This document shows positions 1-5,109 of a DNA stretch of 5,109 bases, piece after piece (the stretch's first letter is position 1; the number at the start of each line of letters is the position of its first letter). The stretch is from Ornithospirochaeta sp034178685. GTDB lineage: Bacteria > Spirochaetota > Spirochaetia > Sphaerochaetales > Sphaerochaetaceae. A program made the position numbers and the translations under genes. The stretch covers positions 1-5,109 of the forward strand of contig JAXFQZ010000160.1 in assembly GCA_034178685.1 (NCBI GenBank). Reading direction: 5' to 3'. The notes under the pieces are model-generated. The model was not told the origin of the DNA, did not search any database, and worked only from the letters and a program-made list of their open reading frames with translations.

Positions 1-1301
1 GAGAGCTCTGCGCCTGGGATAAGTGTCTTTGTCTTTACGCTGACATCAAAGCCGAGTACAACGTCTGTAGCAACAGCTGCATCACCATTTCCAAGCTTTA
101 CCTTTCCTGCGAGAGTAGCAACATCGAATGCATACTCTGCAGATGCATCAGCTGACCATGTCTTTGCAGCGATTCCATATGAACCGCCAGCTGCAACCTT
201 AAGTCCTTCAACTGGAGCAACCTCTACCTTACCACCAACAGTCTGTGCATTGATTACATCCTTGCCATATACTGTAACTGCAACTGGAACATCGAAGCTG
301 TTGAGATCTGCCTTAACCTGAGCGGAGAGGAAGTTTGCCTTCTTGGCATCTGCCTCTGCACCATTGAATGCATAGTATACATCAACATTAACAGGGTCGA
401 ATGTGAGATTTGCTGCAGCATCCATGCTGAACTTGTTTTCCTTTGCAGTTTCTTCAACTACAACTTCTGAAGAAGTAGCTTTGAAGACCTTAAGAGCATA
501 ACCGAGGTCAGCTGCTACCTTAGCGGAGAATGTATCACCAGCATAAGCAACTGATACAGAACCGCCTACTGCAGAACCTCTATCTGTTGACCAGCTCGCA
601 GTACCCTTTGCATCAACGGTCTTCTTTCCACCTGCAACTTCATTGAGGTAATATGATGCACCTGCCTGGAGCTTGAGGCCTTCTGCAACCTGGATAGCAG
701 GAGTATTAGCCTCAACAGCAATCCTCTTGCCATCAGCATTCTTGTAGAAACCAGCACCAAATACGAAGTCGTTTACTTTAACTGTGAATCCTGGAGCCTT
801 TGCATACTTTACAGCATATGAATTGTACTTTGTATAGTCATCTTTTACAAAGCCATAGTCATCAAGCTCATTTTTCACTGTCTTAGAATCGATTGCAGAC
901 TTTGCAAGATCGAGTCTTGATGGCATTCCAAGAAGGTCTACTGACCAATTAGCGCCGTTGATTGTTGCAGAAACACTTGAAATAGCTACTGCTGGATCAA
1001 AGCCTTTTCCTTCTTTGATTGCTTCTGACATAGGATCATCTGCACCTGTTCCCTTTGCACCAGCAAAAGCCTTGATTGCAAATGAAGCCTTTACAGCTGC
1101 ATATACTTCACCTTCTGCCTGCTTCTCAGCAGAAGCTGTTGCATAGTCAACATCAATCTTGAGATTGGTTGTGTTCTTGAAGCCTGTTTCATTTGTATCG
1201 AGATCATAGCCGTAGCTGAGCTGGCCATAACCTGAAATTCCAGCGAATACCATTGAGCTTGCGATCAATGCTACTGCTGCTGTTGCAAGTATTTTTCTCA
1301 T
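1..1301 (-). CDS. Exported, probably outer-membrane beta-rich protein (3' end cut by window edge)
   Basis: The frame is open from the ATG at 1301 to the left edge (433 complete codons, no stop), so the C-terminus is missing. The start has MRKIL followed by an Ala/Val-rich hydrophobic stretch and a signal-peptidase-I-like site after VFA (residue 20). No lipobox Cys is present, and no cysteine occurs in the visible part. The mature protein is rich in Ala, Val, Lys, Asp and Gly, with alternating polar/apolar segments typical of beta-strands. A loose internal repeat pairs an EGLK..AG.SY segment at about 207-218 with one at about 365-376, each followed by a WS.D motif (W237, W382); W119 carries a third. 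AGGA lies 3 nt before the ATG, a short spacing. The likely role is a surface or outer-membrane structural or porin-like protein, inferred from export and composition only. I recognise no named family. Export is well supported; the beta-barrel topology is not proven. Confidence 0.8.
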   Translation of the reverse strand, partial: MRKILATAAVALIASSMVFAGISGYGQLSYGYDLDTNETGFKNTTNLKIDVDYATASAEKQAEGEVYAAVKASFAIKAFAGAKGTGADDPMSEAIKEGKGFDPAVAISSVSATINGANWSVDLLGMPSRLDLAKSAIDSKTVKNELDDYGFVKDDYTKYNSYAVKYAKAPGFTVKVNDFVFGAGFYKNADGKRIAVEANTPAIQVAEGLKLQAGASYYLNEVAGGKKTVDAKGTASWSTDRGSAVGGSVSVAYAGDTFSAKVAADLGYALKVFKATSSEVVVEETAKENKFSMDAAANLTFDPVNVDVYYAFNGAEADAKKANFLSAQVKADLNSFDVPVAVTVYGKDVINAQTVGGKVEVAPVEGLKVAAGGSYGIAAKTWSADASAEYAFDVATLAGKVKLGNGDAAVATDVVLGFDVSVKTKTLIPGAEL

Positions 1302-1411
1302 ACTTCCTCGACAGATAAAGATGCATTTGATGCGTGCTGGATAGGGGATTCAGGGGAGGGGTGAAGAAAAGGGTGCAGACTGGCTTTTCCCATATTGGAC
1401 TGAATAATGCA

Positions 1412-1429
1412 TGCACTTTCCTGAGTGCA
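1412..1429. repeat. Small perfect inverted repeat TGCACT / AGTGCA
   Basis: The two 6-bp arms TGCACT (1412-1417) and AGTGCA (1424-1429) are separated by 6 nt. The right arm overlaps the first copy of the 12-bp tandem repeat. There is no following T-run, so a terminator is unlikely; an operator or chance hairpin is possible. Confidence 0.5.
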
Positions 1430-1446
1430 GAAAAGAGTGCAGAAAA
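1423..1446. repeat. 12-bp perfect tandem direct repeat, two copies
   Basis: GAGTGCAGAAAA occurs twice back to back. A near copy of its core, AAAAGGGTGCAGA, lies upstream at 1367-1379 and differs at one base from AAAAGAGTGCAGA at 1431-1443. Such iterated sites can bind a regulator or a recombinase, but nothing here identifies a protein. Confidence 0.75.
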
Positions 1447-1519
1447 TACATCGATATTCTGTCATTATGCCTATTGGATAGGGCTTTTCTATTGTTCTTG
1501 CGAGGGATATCATAATCCC

Positions 1520-2386
1520 ATGATCGGAAAGAAACAGAAGGCAATCCTGCTGATAATAGCATCAGCATTCTTTTTTTCTATTTTAAACATGTTCATTCGC
1601 CTGGCAGGAGATCTTCCTTCGATCCAGAAGAGCTTCTTCAGGAATGCCATTGCATCGGTCTTTGCAGGCATTCTCCTTGTAAAAGAGAGGAACTCGATCA
1701 ATGTAAGGAAGAACGATGTGCCCATCCTCATTGCCAGATCTGTTCTTGGTACGATCGGAATACTCGGGAATTTCTATGCAGTCGATCATCTGATCCTCGC
1801 AGATGCCACGATGCTGAATAAGATGTCGCCATTCTTTGCTATCCTCTTCTCCCTCATTTTCCTGAAGGAAGGGGTATCGCTATTCCAGGCATTGATGGTG
1901 GTAGGTGCTTTCATAGGAAGCCTATTCATCATCAAGCCTTCATTCTCCAATGCCAATCTGCTTGCATCTCTTGTCGGAGTGGCCGGAGGATTGGGAGCAG
2001 GCGGTGCCTATACATGCGTCAGGGCCTTGGGTAAGAGAAATGTAAGCAGAACGCTTATTGTCCTCTTCTTCTCCCTCTTCTCGTGCATGGTGACCCTGCC
2101 AGCATTCATCTTCGATTATCATCCTATGACAGGCATGCAGCTGCTTTATCTTATTCTTGCCGGTCTTTCGGCAGCAGGAGGCCAGTTCTCGATCACTGCT
2201 GCCTATGCATATGCTCCTGCCAGGGATATCTCCGTTTATGATTATTCGCAGATACTCTTCTCAGCCGTCATTGGATTCTTCGTATTCGCAGATCAGCCGG
2301 ATGGATGGAGCGTGCTTGGCTATTTCGTGATCATAGCCATGGCTATCCTGATGTTCCTCCACGATCAGAAGGCTGCTGATAAATAG
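1520..2386 (+). CDS. EamA/DMT-superfamily membrane transporter
   Basis: A 288-residue polytopic inner-membrane protein, the usual length for the drug/metabolite transporter superfamily, whose members move small metabolites in or out. It shows about ten hydrophobic helices in two tandem EamA-like halves, about 7-138 and 149-280. Each half has the family pattern of a small/polar stretch leading into a helix and then a short charged turn: LADATMLNKMSPFFA with FLKE (about 93-117) in the first half, and ISVYDYSQILFSAVIGFFVFAD (about 237-258) in the second. The C-terminus is a short polar tail. I chose ATG 1520 because it places helix 1 at residues 7-23. GAGGG at 1502-1506 is a possible but distant ribosome binding site (13 nt). 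The substrate cannot be read from the sequence. The recombinase begins 26 nt downstream on the same strand, so co-transcription is possible. Confidence 0.92.
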   Translation: MIGKKQKAILLIIASAFFFSILNMFIRLAGDLPSIQKSFFRNAIASVFAGILLVKERNSINVRKNDVPILIARSVLGTIGILGNFYAVDHLILADATMLNKMSPFFAILFSLIFLKEGVSLFQALMVVGAFIGSLFIIKPSFSNANLLASLVGVAGGLGAGGAYTCVRALGKRNVSRTLIVLFFSLFSCMVTLPAFIFDYHPMTGMQLLYLILAGLSAAGGQFSITAAYAYAPARDISVYDYSQILFSAVIGFFVFADQPDGWSVLGYFVIIAMAILMFLHDQKAADK

Positions 2387-2394
2387 GTTTATCA
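2377..2394. repeat. AT-rich 7-bp hairpin across the transporter stop codon
   Basis: TGATAAA (2377-2383) and TTTATCA (2388-2394) form a perfect stem with a TAGG loop that overlaps the TAG stop. It is weak and has no T-run, so it is unlikely to stop transcription before the recombinase gene. Confidence 0.4.
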
Positions 2395-2401
2395 TACACT
2401 T

Positions 2402-2406
2402 GGAGG
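2402..2406 (+). promoter_or_regulatory. Ribosome binding site deciding the recombinase start
   Basis: GGAGG lies 6 nt before ATG 2413 but only 3 nt before the in-frame GTG at 2410. The spacing favours the ATG. Confidence 0.75.
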
Positions 2407-2412
2407 TGTGTG

Positions 2413-3639
2413 ATGGCCCATAGGTCTGAATTCTACGTATATAAGAGGAAAAAGAAGCGTGGCAGCTACTGGTATGTCTGCTATGTCGACAGCGAGACAG
2501 GAAAGCAAGGGACTGCGAAGAGCATAGATGTCCTTAAGGAGAGGCTTGGCTTAGGTGACAACCGTGCCACCAAGAGAAGGGATGAGGCTGTGATCATCGC
2601 CAAGAAGGCGCTCGATGAGTGCATCATCTACAGCAAGCCATCCAATATCCCGTTCTTCGCGTACTGCGAGGAGTTCTGGGATTTCGACAAGAGCCAGTAC
2701 ATAAGGCTCCGCAACAACCTGAAGCCTGGCTCCATTGGCAAGGAGTATGCGCAGAACATGCTCTTCTTCTTCAGAAAGCATGTAGAGCCATTCCTTCCGC
2801 CCTCGATAAAGCTATCATCTGTCACGACATCCCATCTTGATAGCGTGATCAGAAGCCTATATGAATGCAGGAGCCTCAGCTCTGGCACGATACAGCTTAT
2901 ATCCATCTCCTTCAGGCAGCCTCTGAAGGAAGCAGAGCGCGTTGGCCTTATTTCCTCGGATCCTTCACGCAGGATGATGAGGATAGAGAGGACAGAGAGA
3001 CCAAGGGGATGTCTTACGGAGGATGAGTGCCGTAGGCTCTGCGCATTGATGGAGAATAGGAAGGAAAGCATATTCCCTTCATACTATCTTGCAATAAAGC
3101 TCGGTCTCTGCACAGGCATGAGAAGCGGTGAGATAAGGGCCCTCAATGTGTCTGACATAATGGATTCGGCAATTCCCGGTTACCATCTGATCCGGATCCG
3201 CAACAGCATCGCTCCCTATTCCGGTCTCAAGTGCACGAAGGGAAAGTACGAGAGGGCTGTGCTTGTGCCCTCTGATCTAGCATATGAGCTCATTGCCAAT
3301 GCGGATGCAAAAGGCAGGGTGATAAAGTCAAAGCATGGAAGGGGATATGTATCATCGCCGACTATACGCAACTTCCTCTATTCCCTTCTTGATGACATAG
3401 GGATGGATGAAGGCGAGAGGGAGAGGAGGAACATAACATTCCATTCGCTCAGGCATACATTCTCCACCCTGGGGCGCGATAACAGCATCGCTCAGGAGGA
3501 CCGGATGCTGGTGCTTGGGCATAAGAGCACGGATGTGAATGACAGATACACGCATGAGACTGAGGAGGCCCTGCTTAGGGTCTCCCGTCTTACTTCGACG
3601 ATCTCAGGCTTCTTCAGCTCCGGCGGTCGCCGAGGATGA
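2413..3639 (+). CDS. Tyrosine recombinase / phage-type integrase
   Basis: A complete 408-residue site-specific recombinase that would cut and rejoin DNA through a 3'-phosphotyrosine link. The N-terminal ~75 residues are basic and aromatic (KRKKKRGSYWYVCYV), compatible with an arm-type DNA-binding beta-sheet. A helical core-binding domain follows at about 78-190 and the catalytic domain at about 198-400. All active-site residues are visible: R237 in TGMRSGE, a hairpin Lys (probably K276 in CTKGKYERAV), H344 and R347 in HSLRHTF, H370 in LGHKS and the nucleophile Y379 in DRYTH. The length fits element-borne integrases rather than the ~300-residue XerC/XerD. No excisionase, transposition or phage gene is nearby, and no tRNA or clear att repeat flanks it. 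The 3' end overlaps the opposing NagB-like gene by 26 bp. It appears intact, so it is probably functional or only recently orphaned. Confidence 0.95.
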   Translation: MAHRSEFYVYKRKKKRGSYWYVCYVDSETGKQGTAKSIDVLKERLGLGDNRATKRRDEAVIIAKKALDECIIYSKPSNIPFFAYCEEFWDFDKSQYIRLRNNLKPGSIGKEYAQNMLFFFRKHVEPFLPPSIKLSSVTTSHLDSVIRSLYECRSLSSGTIQLISISFRQPLKEAERVGLISSDPSRRMMRIERTERPRGCLTEDECRRLCALMENRKESIFPSYYLAIKLGLCTGMRSGEIRALNVSDIMDSAIPGYHLIRIRNSIAPYSGLKCTKGKYERAVLVPSDLAYELIANADAKGRVIKSKHGRGYVSSPTIRNFLYSLLDDIGMDEGERERRNITFHSLRHTFSTLGRDNSIAQEDRMLVLGHKSTDVNDRYTHETEEALLRVSRLTSTISGFFSSGGRRG

Positions 3640-4366
3640 GGCAGCTTGACTGCCTGTCAAGGTATAGGTCGCAGTCAGCAGAGCGCCTCAGGCTTGCGCA
3701 TGGGGAAATAGGGGTTATATCGTCATAGAGCGTCATTGCAACTGCCTTGGCCTTCCTCTGGTCAGGGCATGATACGATTATGTGCTTTGCAGAGAGCAGC
3801 ATATGTATGCTCATCGATATCACCTTCGAGGGTACGTCATCGACTGTCTTGAACCAGCCCTCGTTGACCTGCTGCCTCTTGGAGCGCTTGGCAAGCTCAA
3901 TAACGATGTAAGGATCCGTTGTATCGAAGTCTGCAGGAGGATCATTGAAAGCCAGGTGCCCGTTCTCTCCAACGCATGCGAATACTGCGTCCAGGGGATG
4001 CCTTGAGATGATCTTATTGAGATTCCTCACGGTCTCCTCAGCCTTGCCTTCATCCCTTGAGATAGGATAGAAGCTTGCAGGCTTCGGGATGTAGTCCAGG
4101 AAATGCTTCTTTATGAATGTCTCTGAGGATGCAGGGCATCCATCCTCTATCCCGAGATACTCATCCAGGAGGAAGATGCTGACCTTGTCCCATTCTATTC
4201 CTTTCTGCGATCTGAGGCTTTCAAGGAGCTGGATCTGGCTATTGCCTGTCACGAATGCGATGTTTGCGCATCCGTTCTCCCTTATAGCATCCTTGATTGC
4301 AACAGCGCCCCTGATCGCTGCCATCATTCCTAGTTCCTTCTTATTCTCGCAAATCGTTATTCTCAT
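3614..4366 (-). CDS. NagB-like sugar-phosphate deaminase/isomerase (Glucosamine_iso family)
   Basis: A complete 250-residue cytosolic protein of the glucosamine-6-phosphate deaminase / 6-phosphogluconolactonase fold. Visible family marks are a phosphate-loop-like VTGNSQ (about 39-44), LLDEYLG with D68 matching catalytic Asp72 of E. coli NagB, GENGHLAFNDP (133-143) with H137 matching His143, and the QQVNEGWF and LYLD segments of the NagB-like subgroup. Two catalytic positions differ from E. coli NagB: Asp141 is N135 and Glu148 is D142. The TGxSQ and GENGHLAFNDP forms recur in a paralogous subgroup, so true GlcN6P deaminase activity is uncertain and I give no gene symbol. I chose ATG 4366 because GGAG at 4375-4372 lies 5 nt upstream; the longer start at 4444 would run through the promoter region. 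It is divergent from uxuA across a shared control region, which suggests a role in sugar-acid or amino-sugar catabolism. Confidence 0.88.
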   Translation of the reverse strand: MRITICENKKELGMMAAIRGAVAIKDAIRENGCANIAFVTGNSQIQLLESLRSQKGIEWDKVSIFLLDEYLGIEDGCPASSETFIKKHFLDYIPKPASFYPISRDEGKAEETVRNLNKIISRHPLDAVFACVGENGHLAFNDPPADFDTTDPYIVIELAKRSKRQQVNEGWFKTVDDVPSKVISMSIHMLLSAKHIIVSCPDQRKAKAVAMTLYDDITPISPCASLRRSADCDLYLDRQSSCLILGDRRS

Positions 4367-4371
4367 ATCTG

Positions 4372-4375
4372 CTCC
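4372..4375 (-). promoter_or_regulatory. Ribosome binding site of the NagB-like gene
   Basis: GGAG on the minus strand lies 5 nt before ATG 4366. The longer in-frame start at 4444 has no comparable site, so this motif fixes the start. Confidence 0.65.
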
Positions 4376-4381
4376 GCTATA

Positions 4382-4411
4382 AATATATAATCTAACGCGT
4401 TCCTTTGTCAG
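4382..4411 (-). promoter_or_regulatory. Candidate sigma-70-type promoter for the NagB-like gene
   Basis: On the minus strand, CTGACA (4411-4406, 5 of 6 to TTGACA) is followed after 18 nt by TATATT (4387-4382, 5 of 6 to TATAAT). This would give a very short leader of about a dozen bases. A perfect TATAAT at 4420-4415 is an alternative -10 with a longer leader, but I see no good -35 for it. Confidence 0.4.
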
Positions 4412-4421
4412 CGCATTATAG

Positions 4422-4450
4422 TGGACAAGTCGGGAATACAGCACTAATAT
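4422..4450 (+). promoter_or_regulatory. Candidate sigma-70-type promoter for uxuA
   Basis: TGGACA (4422-4427, 5 of 6 to TTGACA) and TAATAT (4445-4450, 4 of 6 to TATAAT) are separated by exactly 17 nt. TATACT at 4448-4453 is a better -10 hexamer, but its spacing to the -35 is 20 nt. Either choice puts the -10 inside the ACTAATAT repeats and the start of transcription close to the palindrome, a layout suited to repression. Confidence 0.5.
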
Positions 4451-4464
4451 ACTAATATATTAGT
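4443..4464. promoter_or_regulatory. Probable operator: ACTAATAT direct repeat plus 14-bp palindrome
   Basis: ACTAATAT is repeated head to tail at 4443-4450 and 4451-4458. The second copy with the following bases forms the perfect palindrome ACTAATATATTAGT (4451-4464). It overlaps the candidate uxuA -10 and start region and lies just upstream of the AGGAGG. Placement and symmetry suggest a dimeric repressor site. Hexuronate genes are often controlled by GntR- or LacI-type repressors, but the regulator is not in the window. Confidence 0.6.
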
Positions 4465-4465
4465 T

Positions 4466-4471
4466 AGGAGG
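4466..4471 (+). promoter_or_regulatory. Strong ribosome binding site of uxuA
   Basis: A full AGGAGG lies 6 nt before ATG 4478, which selects this ATG over the in-frame ATGs at codons 3 and 5. Confidence 0.8.
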
Positions 4472-4477
4472 CTCTCT

Positions 4478-5109
4478 ATGCAGATGACAATGAGATGGTT
4501 TGGCGATGCATTCGATTCCGTCAAGCTATGGCAGATAAAGCAGGTTCCGGGAGTGACGGGAGTCATTACGACTCTATACGACATACCGGCAGGGGATCTA
4601 TGGCCTATCGAGAGAATCGAGGCTCTGAAGAAGGAAGTCGAGGATGCAGGCCTGACTATAGCAGGCATAGAGAGCGTGAACATCCATGATTCGATAAAGA
4701 TAGGCAATAGCGATAGGGATCGTTACATCGCAAACTACATCGAGACGCTTGATAACCTCGGAAAGTGCGGAATCAAGCTTGTCTGCTACAACTTCATGCC
4801 AGTATTCGACTGGACGAGGACCGACCTTGCGAAGAAGCGCCCCGATGGATCGACTGTCCTTGCCTATGACCAGAAGGTAGTGGATTCGATAGACCCTCAG
4901 GTATTCTTCGACCAGACAAACGGATCCTCAAATGGCTTTGTTATGCCAGGCTGGGAGCCTGAGAGGCTCTCTAAGGTGAAGGAGCTCTTTGAGTCATACA
5001 AGGATGTGGATGAGAAGAGGCTCTTTGACAACCTCGTGTATTTCCTGAAGGCCATAGAGCCGGTATGCGAGAAGCATGGGATAAAGATGGCAATCCATCC
5101 TGATGACCC
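4478..5109 (+). CDS. uxuA: Mannonate dehydratase, N-terminal part (cut by window edge)
   Basis: UxuA removes water from D-mannonate to give 2-keto-3-deoxy-D-gluconate in glucuronate breakdown, using a divalent metal in a TIM-barrel active site. The visible 210 residues carry the family marks in order: MRWFGD near the start, VPGVTGVITTLYDIPAG (about 23-39), AGIESVNIHDSIK (62-74), CYNFMPVFDWTRTDL (103-117) and KMAIHPDDP at the edge. H207 in that last motif corresponds to a conserved metal ligand of the family. The segment between YDQ (130-132) and the YKDVDEKRLFDN region (174-185) is short compared with the E. coli enzyme, matching the ~350-residue form found outside enterobacteria. About 140 residues should lie beyond the right edge. 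Expression is probably controlled by the ACTAATAT operator. Downstream genes of the pathway (uxuB, uxaC, kdgK) would be expected nearby but are not visible. Confidence 0.95.
   Translation, partial: MQMTMRWFGDAFDSVKLWQIKQVPGVTGVITTLYDIPAGDLWPIERIEALKKEVEDAGLTIAGIESVNIHDSIKIGNSDRDRYIANYIETLDNLGKCGIKLVCYNFMPVFDWTRTDLAKKRPDGSTVLAYDQKVVDSIDPQVFFDQTNGSSNGFVMPGWEPERLSKVKELFESYKDVDEKRLFDNLVYFLKAIEPVCEKHGIKMAIHPDD

Larger units (their letters stand above)
1302..1519. other. Divergent intergenic region between envelope-protein and transporter genes
   Basis: These 218 bp must carry the promoters for the minus-strand exported protein and, probably, the plus-strand transporter. I could not pick a convincing -35/-10 pair on either strand. 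The region has a purine-rich tract at about 1350-1373 and several short repeats (listed separately). The transporter frame stays open leftwards to an ATG at 1334, but that 62-residue extension is Cys-rich, carries no recognisable domain and would precede the first membrane helix, so I read it as non-coding. Confidence 0.6.

Noticed and set aside
958..1416. Short open frames on both strands over the exported-protein 5' end and the adjacent spacer
   Set aside because: They overlap the signal-peptide gene or the repeat region and have no convincing ribosome binding site or domain.
1334..1519. Extended N-terminus of the transporter starting at ATG 1334
   Set aside because: The extra 62 residues are not membrane-like in the family pattern, exceed the usual family length and cross the repeat-bearing intergenic region. 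ATG 1520 gives a normal 288-residue protein.
2410..2412. GTG start for the recombinase
   Set aside because: It lies only 3 nt after GGAGG, while ATG 2413 has the optimal 6-nt spacing.
2628..3071. 147-codon minus-strand open frame inside the recombinase gene
   Set aside because: It lies wholly antisense to a conserved recombinase domain, shows no recognisable domain and is likely a by-product of the opposite frame's codon bias.
3621..3632. CGGCG-GT-CGCCG inverted repeat as a bidirectional terminator
   Set aside because: The 2-nt loop is too small for a stable terminator hairpin, and there is no T-run on either side.
4367..4444. Longer start of the NagB-like gene at 4444
   Set aside because: It would place coding sequence across both candidate promoters. 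ATG 4366 has a ribosome binding site and gives the family's normal N-terminus.
4444..4707. 87-codon minus-strand frame antisense to the uxuA start
   Set aside because: It is antisense to conserved mannonate dehydratase motifs and begins in the operator/promoter region without support as a gene.
1..5109. CRISPR array, tRNA/rRNA genes, insertion-sequence ends, riboswitch
   Set aside because: I saw no regularly spaced repeats, no tRNA cloverleaf, no IS terminal inverted repeats with a transposase, and no leader long enough with a recognisable riboswitch core.

Overview
The window looks like chromosomal DNA of a diderm gut-type spirochaete, probably near Sphaerochaetaceae/Treponemataceae. This is an inference. 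It rests on an envelope protein with a signal peptide, strong AGGAGG-type ribosome binding sites, moderate GC content and a short-form mannonate dehydratase. No rRNA, tRNA or species-specific marker is present, so the taxonomy stays tentative.

Layout. (1) Positions 1-1301, minus strand: the first 433 residues of a large Ala/Val/Lys-rich exported protein, probably an outer-membrane or surface beta-rich protein, with its C-terminus beyond the left edge. (2) 1302-1519: a divergent intergenic region with a 12-bp tandem repeat and a small hairpin. (3) 1520-2386, plus strand: a complete EamA/DMT-family membrane transporter. (4) 2413-3639, plus strand: a complete tyrosine recombinase with all catalytic residues, 26 nt after the transporter. 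(5) 3614-4366, minus strand: a complete NagB-like sugar-phosphate deaminase/isomerase paralogue whose 3' end overlaps the recombinase tail to tail by 26 bp. (6) 4367-4477: a compact divergent control region with promoters on both strands and an ACTAATAT-based operator. (7) 4478 to the right edge, plus strand: the first 210 residues of mannonate dehydratase (UxuA).

How the genes fit together. UxuA dehydrates D-mannonate to 2-keto-3-deoxygluconate in hexuronate catabolism. The NagB-like gene is transcribed divergently from the same control region, so the two probably belong to one sugar-acid/amino-sugar locus under a common repressor. The recombinase sits between this locus and the transporter without visible attachment sites, a tRNA target or other mobile genes. 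It looks like a lone integrase or the remnant of an element rather than a complete island.

I found no CRISPR array, toxin-antitoxin pair or clear new defence system. The points most worth a second look are the operator between the NagB-like gene and uxuA, the non-canonical active site of the NagB-like protein, and the lone intact recombinase.
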